Part shown: piece by piece, positions 1-11,019 of the stretch | Numbering within the stretch: position 1 is the stretch's first letter | Layout of the letters: each line of letters starts with the position of its first letter | From: Gracilariopsis chorda | Taxonomy: Eukaryota; Rhodophyta; Florideophyceae; Gracilariales; Gracilariaceae | Assembly: GCA_003194525.1 (NCBI GenBank) | Contig: NBIV01000377.1 | Location: forward strand, 1 to 60,879 | Direction: 5' to 3' | Length of the DNA stretch: 60,879 nt | Program-made: the position numbers and the translations under genes | Notes under the pieces: generated by a model | Told to the model about the DNA's origin: nothing | The model's database searches: none | The model's input: the letters and a program-made list of their open reading frames with translations, nothing else

Positions 1-2925
1 TTGTTTCCGCGTCCGGTTTTTCGGCAGTGGGCCAAGGATGTCCATAGCCACGAATTCGAATGGTCCCGATGCCGGGAACAACTTCAAGTATTTCTGGTTC
101 TTGAAGTATGTTCCGCGAATGGCTCGACATGGCTCGCACCGTGAGACGGTTTCATATAAATGCTGTGACATGAGGGGCCAGTAGAAGTCCTGTCGCAATG
201 TATAATACATCTTGACGGAGCCCGGATGACCAGCCAGGCGTGGGTAGTGAGAGAGATAGAGTACTCTATCCCGTAGAGACTCCGGACGACCCTCTGTATG
301 GCTCCGTCAATCGATGAGATTCTGCAGAGTATTCTGGAGCGGTTTTAATCGAACTGGGACTTCGGATCTCCAACGGACAGCGCTTTCTCCTTGCAAAATG
401 GGTCCTCTGCTTGGGCGGCGATAAACTCTTTGACCGTTATCGTGGTGATGTCAGGCTGTCCCGGTACGGTCGCCATAACGTGCAAGGGTTCTCCTGTGCC
501 CGTAGTCGTCGGAAAATTCACCAGTACATTCTTGTAGACTTCTCCGTTCACGGTAACATCTGTGAGGACATATTCCGACTCGGATTCATCCTCGTCCACG
601 AATAGACATGGTATTTCATCCTCGAGAGGCGTTTCATCGTTTCCGTCTGTTGGCATGCGGGACACTGCGTCCGCGGGAAGGTGCTTGATCCCGGGATGGT
701 ACTGGACTTCGAAGTCGAACTCCGCGAGGCGCAAGCGCCATCTGGCGAGTCTTCCGGTCGCATCGGTTATATTTAGAAGCCAACGCAGAGCGTTGTGATC
801 CGTTCGAACGATGAACCGTTGTCCTTCAAGGTAAGGCCGTAGGAGTAGCATGCTCCAAACGATGGCCAAGCACTCACGTTCGGACGTGCTGTAGTTCCTC
901 TCCGGTGCAGTTAACGAACGTCTCCAGTACCCAATTGGTCGGAAATCTTTCGCATCCCCTTGTTGCTGGAGCAATGTGCACCCGACTTGACGGTTACAAG
1001 CATCCGTTTCCAGTATGTAGGGCTTACCGGGTTTCGGGAGAGAAAGAATTGGAGGTGAGGTCAATTTCTCCTTGAGTGTTCTGAAGGCCTCCATATCTTC
1101 ATCCGAAAACGGTTCCAGGTCCACGGGTTGGTTCTTTTCTAACTTCCGGTTTAGCGGATGGGCGATTCGTGCAAAGTTGGGCACGAAACGTCTGTAAACG
1201 TTACAGAGGCCCAAAAATGCCCGAAGCTCAGTCTGTGTCCGTGGCGGTTTAGCTTTCGTAACAGCGTCGCAAGTCCTCGACGCCATTTGAAGCTTTCCGG
1301 GTCGGATGACGTGCCCCAAGTAGTCAACAGCCGATTGGAAAAAGAAGCACTTCTTTAGCTTCAACGTTATTCCGGCTTCTTTGAGGAGGCCAAGTACCTT
1401 CGTCAGGTGCTTGAAAATGATCCAAAACAGAACTAGAGTATATTATGACATCGTCGAGATACACTATAAGCAAACTGCCAACGAACCTTATTCAGAATGA
1501 CGTCTATGGCCCTCTGGAACGTCGCCGGGGCGTTCTTCAAACCAAATGGCATCCGAGTAAAGCGTTAAAGACCCACATGAGAGGTGAAAGTCGTCTTATC
1601 CCTGTCGGGTTCGTCGATTTCCACTTGCCAATATCCCCAGATGGCATCAAGAGTGGAGAAAATCCTTGCGTCTCCTAGTGAATCAATACACTCATTCATT
1701 CGTGGTATCGGGTAAGAGTCGCGAACCGTGACAGCGTTGAGCTTTCTGTAGTCCACGCAGAAGCGCCATGAGCCGTCCTTTTTCAAGGCTATGACTACTG
1801 GGCTTGCCCATTCTGCCGAAGACGGTTCAATAAATCCTTCGTCGAGCATCTCCGCGACTTGCTCCTTCTCCCATTCACGGGCCTTCTGACCAGATCTGTA
1901 GGGGACTTGTTGCACCGGTCGGGCATCGGGTTCCATGTCAATCCGATGTTTGACGGCTGTGTGGTACCTAAATGTCCATCCCACATGTCAGCATACTCGG
2001 AGAGCATCTGAATGATCTTGCTCCGTTGCGGTTCATACTCTTCACCGATGTTAACGGTCGATGTCCAGTCCGCGTCTGGGTGTTTGTCCCTGAATTTCGT
2101 ACCCCCCTTCTCAGTGTTGTCGACGTCCTCGTCGACCTGATTTATGGGTTGTATCTGTAATGGAGAGGATAGCCGCAGGTGCTGGGTCAGTATTACCGAT
2201 GACGTTTTTTTTTCGATAAGTGTGTAGGGCGGTCACTCATGTTCGAAACCAATACGTAGAAAGGCCGATTCGGAAGGACTTCCATAACGCCATTCACCAG
2301 CAACTGGAGGTTGCGACGCGTTGTGTGAAGGTGATTCTGTGTGTACACCAGTCCGTGCGTATCGAATTGAACCAGGACTGCGGTTTCGGACATAGGAGGG
2401 AGTAATATTGAACGAGCGACTCGAAGCTTCGTTGATACCGTATTACGGGGGATTCGAGCGGGGATGGTTACACCGTTGCGGGAACCATTTCGGGCATCTA
2501 AAAGAGCCACCGGCGGTGAGTTGTGGAACGATATTTTCCGTTCCTTGGGGTAGATCGCTTTGACATAGCAGTCTATAAATGTAGTACCCAGTATGCAGTC
2601 GACTGCTAGGTTGGATGAAACAAGGAACCGAATTCGGACCTTCAAGTTACCGAGGCGGATGTGGAGAGGAACGACACCGAGGAATGGTCATAGAGCGACT
2701 TGACGCATCCGATACCCTAGGAGTATCGAGCGGTAGTAACTTCGATTCCCCATCCGGGTGGTAGTACGCGGGTGTGAATCAGGTTCGGTGAGGCACCTGT
2801 ATCCAGAACGCTGGTAACCATTCGTATCAATCGGGACTGTGATAGAGGGCTGTCAGGACCTTATAGTTCTGGCTTCGGAACAAGTACACCGGTTCGGAAG
2901 TGTCGAGGGTACAATTCAACACTTC
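1..2925 (-). pseudogene. pol: Ty3-type retrotransposon pol (protease-RT-RNase H-integrase), broken and cut by the window edge
   Basis: Reading the minus strand from high to low coordinates, the domains run in Ty3 order. The retropepsin active site VLDTGAS lies near 2789-2810 and LGTTFIDCYV follows near 2590. The RT has EWASPVVIALKKDGSWRFC near 1740-1810 and the catalytic YLDD at 1450-1461. The RT connection and RNase H (FLGLCNVYRRFVP, then TDHNALRWLL) lie within 345-1364. An integrase HHCC zinc-binding segment sits at about 115-260, and the integrase core begins at VAMDILGPLP near 25-60 before the window ends. The known role is copying the element RNA into DNA and integrating it. The frame is broken by a stop near 2717, a stop near 1567 and frameshifts near 1400 and 1480, so this copy cannot make a working Pol. 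No chromodomain could be checked because the integrase C-terminus is outside the window. The order protease-RT-RNase H-integrase excludes Ty1/copia. Confidence 0.93.
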
Positions 2926-3011
2926 ATAATGTAGTCCATCTTCCGTAACGGCGGTCCGTTCGACGGCTGGGCCTTCATGGAGGCTATCACCTTTGACAGG
3001 GCGCGGCGCCT

Positions 3012-5375
3012 CTACGCGTCCTGCTGAGCGTTTCCCCTCTCTTCATGTTGATGGGCGTGATCCTCTTCCAAAGCAAGAACCGAACGACGACTGTTCCTGT
3101 TTCCAAGTGGAGGACTTCCGGGGATCGGAGCTGTATTGCTGGCGCGACTTCCCTGGCTACCAACATTACCGGGGCGACTTCCCTGGCCTCCAGTAAATGG
3201 CATCCGACGGCGGAAATATCCTTCATCAACACGATGGGAGTAGTTTTGCTCACGCTGCTGAAGCAAATTGGTCCGGATCTCGGCAGGCAGGCATTCGCAA
3301 CATGGGCGAGTAGTTGACAAGCATAAGCGATATGCTGGGTTCCGGTTCGGGTCAAAAGACTGGCGTGGGGTATGGTAGGCCGAGTACGGTGCCGAAGGCG
3401 CCGTATCTTGGGAACTCATATGAGAAGGTGAAACAGAACCGGTAGTTGGTATCGACGGGAAGGATACGCTCGGCGAGGGCATCACTGCAAGTGCCTCTCC
3501 AGCCGGGTCTTCTACTGTCCCGGACTCCATACTACTTTCCGTTTCGGCAAGGAGGGCTCTGGTACGAGACTTACGTGCGTCACGAGCCTTCTCAGTCGTG
3601 GAGTAAACTTTCTTACCACCACGGTGAGTATCTCCTAAACCTTCCGCGAAGAGAACCAACTGCCGGAATCCGATCTTCGGGTGCGTGGCAGAGTGGTTGC
3701 GAACCGAAGCGCGTATGGCGGGCAGTAACCCTTCCACGAACAAAGCCTTAAGCCGAGAGTCGGTGAAAATGTTCCCGCAACGGAGATTCTTCTTCCATAG
3801 ACGGTCTGCAAATTCACTTTCCGTTATACCGGAACTCTGCCGATAAGTGGTGATATCATGGTACGCTTCAGCAATTTTTTCGTCGGTAGCGTACGTTTCC
3901 AGGAGATGGTTTACGACCTCCGGATAGGATCGTAAGAGCTCATCATCCTCATCCGAATCCACGGCACCAGACTCGCCTGAGATGCGGTTCTTGACGAGTT
4001 CCAAAGCCGGGCCGGATGTGAAGAACTGAAAGAGCCAAACAGCGGCCCCCTCATGAATGCCATTCTGGTTGCACGCGGTTTTAAACGCGTTAAGAAACTT
4101 GAGAACCGTGATCGGATCATTCCCACTGAACTTCTCGGGAATCTGTAGCGCCATCCGTTTTGCGGACTTCGCGACTGTACGGGCAACTCGGGCATCATAC
4201 TTTCCGGAACGCTTCATCAAGCGGTAGGTCTTGAAGCTCAAGACCTTGGCGAACTCCCGATTGTTCAGTTTGATTCGCCGGATACGGGAGATATCGGATT
4301 CATCTTCCGTATCGGAGGATTGACTTGTATCAGAGTCAGAGCGTTCCGACTCGGTGTCGGAATCAGAATGTCCATAACGAGAATAACGTGACCCCTGAGG
4401 TTTCCTGTTACGGTTCTTCCTTTTGTTACGCTTCTTTTTCTCCGACTTCGGCATGGCGTTCGACGTGCCTCTCGCGATCTTCCTATCACGGAGGAGGCCA
4501 TCCGAATTCGGTACCAGAACTGGATCGAAGTTCGACGTGCCCAGCACAAGCTCTTTTCCGTGGAGGAGGCCATCCGAGTTCGGGTTCACCCGAGCCGGTA
4601 AGGGGTTCGACGTGCCCCAGATGATCTCTTTATCACCGAGGAGCCCTTCCATTCTCGGATTTCGAGCGGCTTTCGACGTGCCCGCCGTGAGCTGCCCCTC
4701 ACGGGGGAGGCCGCCCGTATTGAATACTTCATCCCTAGAGGGTTCAGCGCGGATTTCCCTGTTGGGGTGACTCAGTTGCTGCAACACTTCCGTTGCGGAG
4801 ATAGGTTGTGGGTGAGTTCCGGCAGGTAACAAGCGATGCCTGCGGAGTTGGTTCGCGACTTCCGTTTCCACGGTTTCGAAGACCGCCTCGGTTACAACCG
4901 AAGCATTCCGAAAACGGGTGGACACACTTTCCACAATGATGGGGAGGTGCGTTTCTATTCCGGACCGGACTCGCTGTTCGAGGACAGTATCGACCTGAAC
5001 AGGCACTCGATTGGAGAGTTCCTCCGACAACCACCTCTCCAAGTGGGGAAGGTGGGAGGCAAAATCCGAGACGTTTCGTGCGTCTAGTAAGGCGGATATT
5101 GCCGATTCGGGGCCACGAGTCTGCACGGGGGGTGCAGGTCCAGGGTCTCCTCTTCCTCTTTCCGTGTTCGGTTGTGCCTCTCCGGTGCGGCGGAGCAAAC
5201 GCTCCGGGTTATCAACTTGTGGTACAATCCCTTGGGGCTCACTGCGCGTGCTGTTGGATCGTGGAGGCGGCAACGACATTGCAGGGGGATTCGGTTCTGG
5301 GCGCGCACGACTGCGCGTCGACGAAACCGATTTCGGATGAGCGAGCTCGTCAAGCCTGGACGGTTTAGAAGTCAT
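3012..5375 (-). CDS. gag: Gag-like protein of the Ty3-type retrotransposon, 787 residues, open
   Basis: This is an uninterrupted ORF directly upstream of the pol region in the same orientation, the normal place for gag. The start is the first ATG after the LTR and primer-binding leader. Residues about 1-230 are Ser/Pro/Arg-rich. About 240-320 hold three spaced repeats built around GLL followed by GTSN. About 310-375 are Lys/Arg-rich and then Ser/Asp/Glu-rich. About 415-600 resemble a retrotransposon gag domain (MALQIPEKFSGNDPITVLKF onward). The C-terminus has a few cysteines but no clear CCHC knuckle, which is unusual. The known role of Gag is to form the particle that packages element RNA. 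At 787 residues it is long for a Ty3 gag. Gag and pol are in different frames with broken sequence between them, so any original frameshift signal is not recoverable. Assignment rests on position and general resemblance. Confidence 0.82.
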   Translation of the reverse strand: MTSKPSRLDELAHPKSVSSTRSRARPEPNPPAMSLPPPRSNSTRSEPQGIVPQVDNPERLLRRTGEAQPNTERGRGDPGPAPPVQTRGPESAISALLDARNVSDFASHLPHLERWLSEELSNRVPVQVDTVLEQRVRSGIETHLPIIVESVSTRFRNASVVTEAVFETVETEVANQLRRHRLLPAGTHPQPISATEVLQQLSHPNREIRAEPSRDEVFNTGGLPREGQLTAGTSKAARNPRMEGLLGDKEIIWGTSNPLPARVNPNSDGLLHGKELVLGTSNFDPVLVPNSDGLLRDRKIARGTSNAMPKSEKKKRNKRKNRNRKPQGSRYSRYGHSDSDTESERSDSDTSQSSDTEDESDISRIRRIKLNNREFAKVLSFKTYRLMKRSGKYDARVARTVAKSAKRMALQIPEKFSGNDPITVLKFLNAFKTACNQNGIHEGAAVWLFQFFTSGPALELVKNRISGESGAVDSDEDDELLRSYPEVVNHLLETYATDEKIAEAYHDITTYRQSSGITESEFADRLWKKNLRCGNIFTDSRLKALFVEGLLPAIRASVRNHSATHPKIGFRQLVLFAEGLGDTHRGGKKVYSTTEKARDARKSRTRALLAETESSMESGTVEDPAGEALAVMPSPSVSFPSIPTTGSVSPSHMSSQDTAPSAPYSAYHTPRQSFDPNRNPAYRLCLSTTRPCCECLPAEIRTNLLQQREQNYSHRVDEGYFRRRMPFTGGQGSRPGNVGSQGSRASNTAPIPGSPPLGNRNSRRSVLALEEDHAHQHEERGNAQQDA

Positions 5376-5457
5376 CAGGAGTGATGCGACGTTTTAGGGT
5401 ACTCCTTCTTCCGATACGGTGAAGACAGATATGTTGTTCCCACGAAAGGACCGTTCT

Positions 5458-5472
5458 AGGTCGGGAGACCAG
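5458..5472 (-). other. Probable primer-binding site of the Ty3-type element
   Basis: Two bases inside the inferred LTR end, the minus strand reads TGGTCTCCCGACC. It begins with TGG, as a tRNA primer-binding site should, to pair with the CCA end of a tRNA. I could not assign the tRNA. Its position fixes the inner edge of the LTR. Confidence 0.55.
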
Positions 5473-5474
5473 TT

Positions 5475-6011
5475 GTGAGGTAGTGCGCGCGAGCGCCCTA
5501 CTCAGGTGAAATGTCCGGGAACGGTGACGGTGGGTATTGCGCAACGGGGTGTAAGGCCGTGCGGCTACCGAGTCGGAAAAGGCGGAACGGTGAAGGTGCG
5601 GAGTAGCGCAGGGCCCTCTGCTGTGAGGCCGAGTACGGAGACACGCGTAGCCGAAACAGGTACCACGCGCCTAAACAGAGAGCCGATGTAACGGTAGATA
5701 TCCGATACGGCGCAGCCCGTACAGGACTTTGACGAGCTGCGTCTCCTACTACGACTTAGGATCCGTGCCAAGGAACTAAGACGAAGAACCTAGTAGGAAG
5801 CACCTTGAGTTTACTTGGTGAGGGCGTCGGCCGCGCTGGCGGAGAATAAATATCCAGCTGGGCCGCACCACACGTGTCTGGCTTACCGCTCGCGGGGCAC
5901 TAGCTGCCACCGGCACAAACGTCTGCTACTACAACTACTACACTAGCCGAATAGCGGAAGGGCTCCTACAGCCAGAATACCACTCCAATAAACGGTTTTC
6001 ACTTCCTTACA
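5475..6011 (-). repeat. 5' long terminal repeat of the Ty3-type element
   Basis: On the minus strand this 537-bp block begins TGTAAGGAAG and ends CTACCTCACA, the TG...CA ends expected of an LTR. The probable primer-binding site follows at once and gag begins about 100 bp later. Just outside the outer end the second element's protease frame stops abruptly, so the outer border is also an insertion border. The partner LTR lies beyond the window, so identity of the two LTRs cannot be tested. The last 5 bp of the interrupted gene (6012-6016, AGAAG on the minus strand) are the expected target-duplication copy. Confidence 0.72.
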
Positions 6012-7383
6012 CTTCTCTCCCGATTATTGCGTACTTCGTATCACCGTCACTCATCAGCCATTCCATGCCGCGCATCATCATTTTTGTGCCATGACGTATG
6101 CGTAGCATGACGTTGGACGTCACTTTGCGGCTGCAATATAGAGGCGCTGCCTCCAGACTGTCGTTGCTGTACTCGAGCGTCTCGTCAAGTTCGATGACTT
6201 GGAGGCTCGCGTCCGCCTATAGCATAAGGGTGAGGAAGCTTGGTGGAATCACATTGATATCGGATCCTTGATCAGCAAGAACAATGCCTTCCACCGCACC
6301 AGTACAGAACGTAGCAGAGAAAAGAGAAGAATTCTTTTCGATTTCTGCTCCATCGACGGTCCCAATGTTGCCTTTGTACTTGTCCCCTTTGCGCTTCTTT
6401 TCGGCCCCCTTGCGGGCCCTTTTCGCCTCGTGGTACTCGGCGACAAGTTTCTTCTTATCCTCGTCTGACGTGATCGGGCACTCGTTCATGTAATGGTGCC
6501 CGTCACAGACTGGATTCAGACAGCTTGGTCTGTCTCTTTTCGGCTTCTCTTTTCCAGCATTGCTTTTTCCATTTGAGCCTGAACCACTCGCGCCGTTCTT
6601 TTTACGCCGATCCTTGTTAGCACGGTCAGGCTTGGGGCCCTCCTTGTGCTCCAAGTCATCGTCAGAATCAGAGAAGTTGCTGCGAGCCTTGAAGCCCTTC
6701 GCTGTTTCGTGACGGTCGATCTGCTTCGCCTCCTTCACGAGCTCGCGCATGACGGCCTTGTAGTTCTTCTTGAAGCCCTCCTCCTTACGGAGTTTGATGG
6801 TCAAAAGCATACGTTTTCTGAGCTGCTCGAGTGTCACACGTTCAATAACATGCTCGACAGCAAGCTGTGGCTGTTTCTCGATAAACTCGGAATAACCCAG
6901 GTTCTCAAGTGTAGTGCTGTACTTCAGTCCCAGCCGCAGGACTTGCATCTCCAGGCTGTTGCTTTTCGTAATCTTGTCCATCCTGACATACTTCAAGTCT
7001 CTCTCAATCTGGGCTAAGTCGTACTCTTCAGGATTCACCCGAGCTCGTTCCTCCACGCACTGGCGCAGATGCTGCTCTGTGATGTCCTCAACGCTCTCTA
7101 CTGGGACCCAACAAGCTGTCACAAACATTTCCAGGACTGGCTTAGTAATATAGTTCCGGTAGGTCGTCAACGGAACCTGAATGCCTGATTCTGCATTTTT
7201 CTCGGCTATCTGCCTCTCATACACTTCCCGTTTCTGCTTAAAAAGGACAAAGTCCTCTGTGCTGATATCCTTCAAACGCGGGGCTTCGACCGACTCAATG
7301 ATTGTTTGACGCACTGTATCAGTCCCTGACCTGCGACATTCTCCGAGTTCGACATCTTCGGCTCCGAACGAATAACTTCCCTA
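6012..7383 (-). pseudogene. gag-pol: Gag-protease region of a second Ty3-type retrotransposon, interrupted by insertion
   Basis: A 365-residue open stretch (7314 to 6217) opens upstream at about 7380 without an in-frame ATG. It has a charged helical Gag-like region, a Ser/Lys-rich linker, a knuckle-like cluster CLNPVCDGHHYMNECP and then a retropepsin start GIVLADQGSDINVIP, where the usual DTG is replaced by DQG. After a TAG at about 6217 the same frame continues with protease-like sequence as far as YAIIGREV at 6012, where the LTR of the first element begins. The element therefore was already present when the other one landed in it. Its RT and integrase are not in the window. I see this Gag-protease style as typical of Ty3-type elements of protists. 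The ORF lacks an ATG because a one-base change seems to have moved the natural start into another frame. Confidence 0.8.
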
Positions 7384-7853
7384 GAGCACTTTCGCGAAGT
7401 AATTACCGTAACGACTCAAGGGGATAGCTCCCTCTTCGTCAACCACTGATCGTCCTCGAGCTCCCTTCGACCCACAGAAAACACGTCGGCTCTGTCACCC
7501 TGATATTCGTTGCCACTAGAGAGCGATGCCTTTATAGCCCGAGCCCAAAGGCCCGGTTGTTTTTCACTAGTGACGTCAAGCCGAATCGGTGTCGCCCGAT
7601 TACAGCTCTGTCGAACGCACCCGAAGGGTTCCGTGCTAGTTCACAATTAAAGGTAGATATGTAGCGTCTGTGTCAAGGTTGTTTGGCGGATGCCCAAGCC
7701 TTGACCAAATGGCCTGCATCCCACAGATAGTTTGGACACAACAAAAGTCTAAAATGCAACCAGTGGTTACAGTCCTGAATACATAAAGTTCCCGAACCAG
7801 CGCGAAGACAAGCCCTTATACGCCATTCAGTCACAAGACGTTTGCGATTTCCA
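7384..7853 (-). other. Non-coding flank, probable LTR/leader remnant of the second retrotransposon
   Basis: No gene is supported here. On the minus strand a TATA-like CTATAAAGG (core at 7531-7536) sits about 150 bp upstream of the Gag reading frame, which suits a promoter in a 5' LTR. I could not define LTR ends or a primer-binding site. Confidence 0.35.
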
Positions 7854-8714
7854 ATGGCTTCCAATGTCCCCTCCACTGATATGGTTCCGTTTTCTTTGTC
7901 CGTTCCACCTGCGCCTAATTCAACAAAGCCCTCCATCACAGCTCCTACCGTACCCACTCCGAGACACGACATTCCCGCGGCAAAGAACAGTCCTGATAAA
8001 AGCCATTAAAGGAGGTAAAGATCGTGCGGGTGCACCTTACTACAACGCAAACGATGTTACCAGTCTTCTTGATATTATAGAACGCATTACACCGATTGGA
8101 GCTAACATGTGAGCTGTCGCCGCAAACGAGTTTTCTTCATCGAGCGAAACTCATTGCCGTACGTAAACTGATCAAGACTCTCTTAAGATCAAATTTGACA
8201 ATCTTTGTAATTCAAAAAATTCCAAAGGTGACCCTTCATGCCCTGCTGAGGTTTGACGTGCAAAGTATATTGAACGAAACATTCAAGCCAACATTGCTGC
8301 AGAACTTCTTGAAAATGATAACAATGCAGGTAATGGGTCAATTTTTAACCTGGATGAGGAGGGAAATGAAACAGAAGATGGAATTGTTGGGGCAAGGAAG
8401 AAACTTCGCGCTATAGGAAAGCCTGTAGTACACTGCAAAACGCATAAAACGGAAGATGTTCTAGTGAAAAGTGTGAAATCGATGACCTAGTTCATGGTTG
8501 TTATTGTCACTTCCTTTGCGGCACTGGGTTCTGCTTTTAACGATCAGGAGGAGATGTTTATCACTAATTTGGTCATGAAAGAAGTCGAATCTTTAAAAAA
8601 AGGCGTAGCAAGTCCATGAGTGACACGAAGCAAATGATTACTGGCATAAATGTGACCATGCAGATACTTGGTGGAAAACTGTCTACTGCACCGGAATCGA
8701 AAAATGGAAAGTAA
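7854..8714 (+). pseudogene. DUF6818 / Myb-SANT-like gene, broken
   Basis: From the ATG at 7854 the first 50 residues are Pro/Ser/Thr-rich (MASNVPSTDMVPFSLSVPPA). After a frameshift near 8010, KGGKDRAGAPYYNANDVTSL and IIERITPIGANMW follow, and after another break DSLKIKFDNLCNSKNSKGDP near 8178-8240. The pattern (a helix, PIG.N.W, then SLK.KF..L.N.K...GDP) is that of the DUF6818 domain, a Myb/SANT-like DNA-binding fold common in protist and plant mobile-element proteins. The C-terminal part (about 8280-8714) is acidic and helical. Stops lie near 8109, 8268 and 8488. The gene faces a Harbinger-like transposase fragment, and Harbinger elements usually encode both a DDE transposase and a Myb-like helper, so this is probably that helper. 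Family assignment is from memory of the motif. Confidence 0.62.
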
Positions 8715-8844
8715 CAAAACCAGCCACAGAGCTCAGAAAGTTACTGAGCTTCCGCCTGCGTGGCACTTGCCCTGAGAGCCAGGTGCGTGAATGCAAGCAC
8801 TAGCAAGCTTTGACGCATTTGGCTCCTCGTGCTGCGGCTGCGCT

Positions 8845-9440
8845 TTATTGCGATTCTTTATTGCCGTAGGTAATAGCGATTTGATTAAATCCCATTGTTC
8901 TCGTGCGATAGTTTAATAAAGGAACTGCAAGATCTATCATAATTGAATTTCTCTCCGTTTCCGCCGTTAGTGTCGCTTTTAGTTGACTAAACGGGCCTTT
9001 AACAGCCCGTATACCCCACTCCGCACATTGTCGCTCGCTGGGCATGATGTGCTGGAGGATAATGTCGACTGCGGCTCCTTCTTGTGATTCGGGGATATCG
9101 GAAGTTTTGTTGATCTTTCGTGGGCAAATAATCTTCCCGTTTTTTACAGCTCTTATTGTAGACAAATGCTGAATCTTCACGAGTCACGTGGCCAGGTGGA
9201 GTCATTTCAATGCCAAGTTTTGTATAATAGAATCTGGACAGCGCAGCGAGCTTTGTGTCATTGCCAGCTTCCAGGAAAGCCTAGAGCTTCATGAATAATC
9301 TCACCAAAACCTCAAAGACGAACAAGATTTTAACCTCTTCATGGTGCGTGTATCCCTCGTAGTACGAATTTTGCATATTAGAGTCTGCATGGTGTTGGAT
9401 CTTGAACCTACCACCACCAGTTATTCCAAACACACCCTTC
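8845..9440 (-). pseudogene. PIF/Harbinger-like DDE transposase, C-terminal remnant
   Basis: On the minus strand the fragment reads FGITGGGRFKIQHHADSN, YYEGYTHHEEVKILFVF, then NDTKLAALSRFYYTKLG, then AEWGIRAVKGPFSQLKATL and LLNYRTRTMGFNQI. These match the end of protist PIF/Harbinger transposases: a substrate-facing strand, a GSW-D region carrying the second catalytic Asp, and a final E-W-G-[IM]-R helix holding the catalytic Glu before a conserved L-N-R-T. The reading frame shifts near 9260 and has stops near 9340 and 9185, so it is dead. The N-terminal half with the first Asp was not found. It converges with the DUF6818 gene at 7854-8714, which fits a two-gene Harbinger element of at least 1.6 kb. 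No terminal inverted repeats were recognised. Confidence 0.65.
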
Positions 9441-10115
9441 AAAAGACGTTAAAACTTTCTGTTGTTCTCCAGTAATGCAGCAGAGTTTTTTTTGTTCTTT
9501 AACGGACGGCCATTTAACCTTAAACAAAACAGCCTACTCTCTTTTCGATGCCTTCAGGACCATGTGCAGTGCATATTCGAGCCATGCGCTTAGTGTAGAA
9601 GGCACAATGCCAAAAAAGGGCACAGTTGGTAAGCCTTACATTGTGTGTTTAGAAAACACAATGTTAGCCCGAGCACACCAACTGAATTCAGTAACAGTTT
9701 GCCTTCTTTCCGTGAGGTTAGGGACCGAAATGGGCTGCTTTTGGTGTTTTCTCCTCGTGCATCGTCAAAAAGAGGAAGCATGCTGTGCACCACGATTGAT
9801 TTCGTGTAATTTCTGATCACTATAAAGTCGTTATTCGTGCCGTGTAGTGGAATGCGTTGCCATGAAATGTGTTCCGTGGAGGAAATTGGGTGGAGTAGTG
9901 CACCGCGTTTGGGCTGCGCGCTGTGGTTGGCTCTGCGTTGCTTCTGCTGAGGCTTGCAAACAGCTAGCCAGACGCTGAGCGTTGTTGAGTAAGCGGCAAC
10001 GCAGGCCATGACGGCAGCTTTCTGTCGCCTTGAATGCATCTGAGCAATATGAACATCTGGTAGACGGTTTGGTAGGGTGAAAAGACCCTCAGAAGGTCCT
10101 TTCTTCTTTTCAAAT
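9441..10115. other. Unassigned interval
   Basis: Both strands contain open stretches (a 149-residue one on the minus strand, 9590-10039) but none has a recognisable motif or a supporting neighbour. I see no RNA gene. The right border is where homology to the Helitron helicase begins abruptly. Confidence 0.4.
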
Positions 10116-11005
10116 CACGCAACGCAATATCCAAAAACTCTCAACTACCACTCAGATCTACCGGTGGCATGCAAACCGCTTACCATTTCTTGTGGAAGTG
10201 GCTCCCAGCACGAAGCAAGGGGGATGTGGATCTCAGCAAAATGTTCGTTGCGTCCACAAATCAGGTGGTCAATGACCACAATGCGGCAGCGCTGAACCTG
10301 TTTCCTGGTGAATGTTTCACTCTTCCGTCTGCTACAATGGTACAACCTGACGGTGGACAGAACTCAAAGCCCTACGTCACCAATACTTTTGTTCCTCAGT
10401 TTGCATATCAGTATGCACCTACTATATTACCACCTTATAACTTCGATTTCAAGATTTGTGTGCAAGCTATTGTCATTCGGAACGTGCTGCATCCCGCTGT
10501 GGTAAACGAAACGCTGTTCTTCGTCGTGCATGTCGGTCAGTTTACGATGCAGGTGGCTCGATTCGACGAGAACGGACAGGTGCTGAAATGACAGCTCCTG
10601 CATCGCATCGACCTCGAGTTTTCTTCCGCATACATTCGAATGATTCGAACGCAGTTCCCCATTCGTCTCGCGTTTGCAGCTAGAGTTCACAAAGAACAGG
10701 GAAACACGTTGGAAGGCTTAGTTGTGGATGTGCGATCCAACTTGTTCTGCACCGGTCAATTGTCTGTCACATTGTCGCACATTCGAAGGGAAAACCATGT
10801 GCTGCTTCTGCATGACCTGGAGCTTACATCCACAAATGCGCACACAATTCATCCCATGCCTGTTCCAATCACCACCCCAGTGCTGCCTGAAGCCATTCAG
10901 TTCTGCATCCCTCCACAACCGCAATCATATCTCTTGCATTCTTCTTTCATTGAATTAAACTACTTGCTTTTCTACTTTCGCTTTCTCCACGCTTTTTTTT
11001 CTTAG
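10116..11005 (+). pseudogene. Helitron copy 0: PIF1-like helicase C-terminus, 5'-truncated
   Basis: Homology to the other Helitron helicases starts at 10116 in the stretch just after the helicase mid-motifs. It runs through FVPQFAYQYAPT, IRNVLHPAVVNETLFFVVHV, a TGA at about 10589 (after GQVLK), FPIRLAFAARVHKEQGNT and GQLSVTLSHIRRENHVLLL. The last two are the PIF1 C-terminal helicase motifs, although a normal copy has VHKGQGKT. The usual stop codon at the end is CAA here, so the frame runs on to 11005. Of the copies in the window it most resembles copy 3, sharing GGMQTAYHFLWKWLPARSKG and the TGA after GQVLK. It lacks the Rep domain and Walker motifs and cannot act alone. Confidence 0.85.
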
Positions 11006-11019
11006 CACTGCTGTTTATC

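Noticed and set aside
2987..3355. 122-residue minus-strand ORF overlapping the end of gag as a nucleocapsid or frameshift product
   Set aside because: No CCHC motif and no slippery site seen. It appears to be a shadow of gag.
9590..10039. 149-residue minus-strand ORF
   Set aside because: No motif, no supporting neighbour, and the plus strand is also open there.
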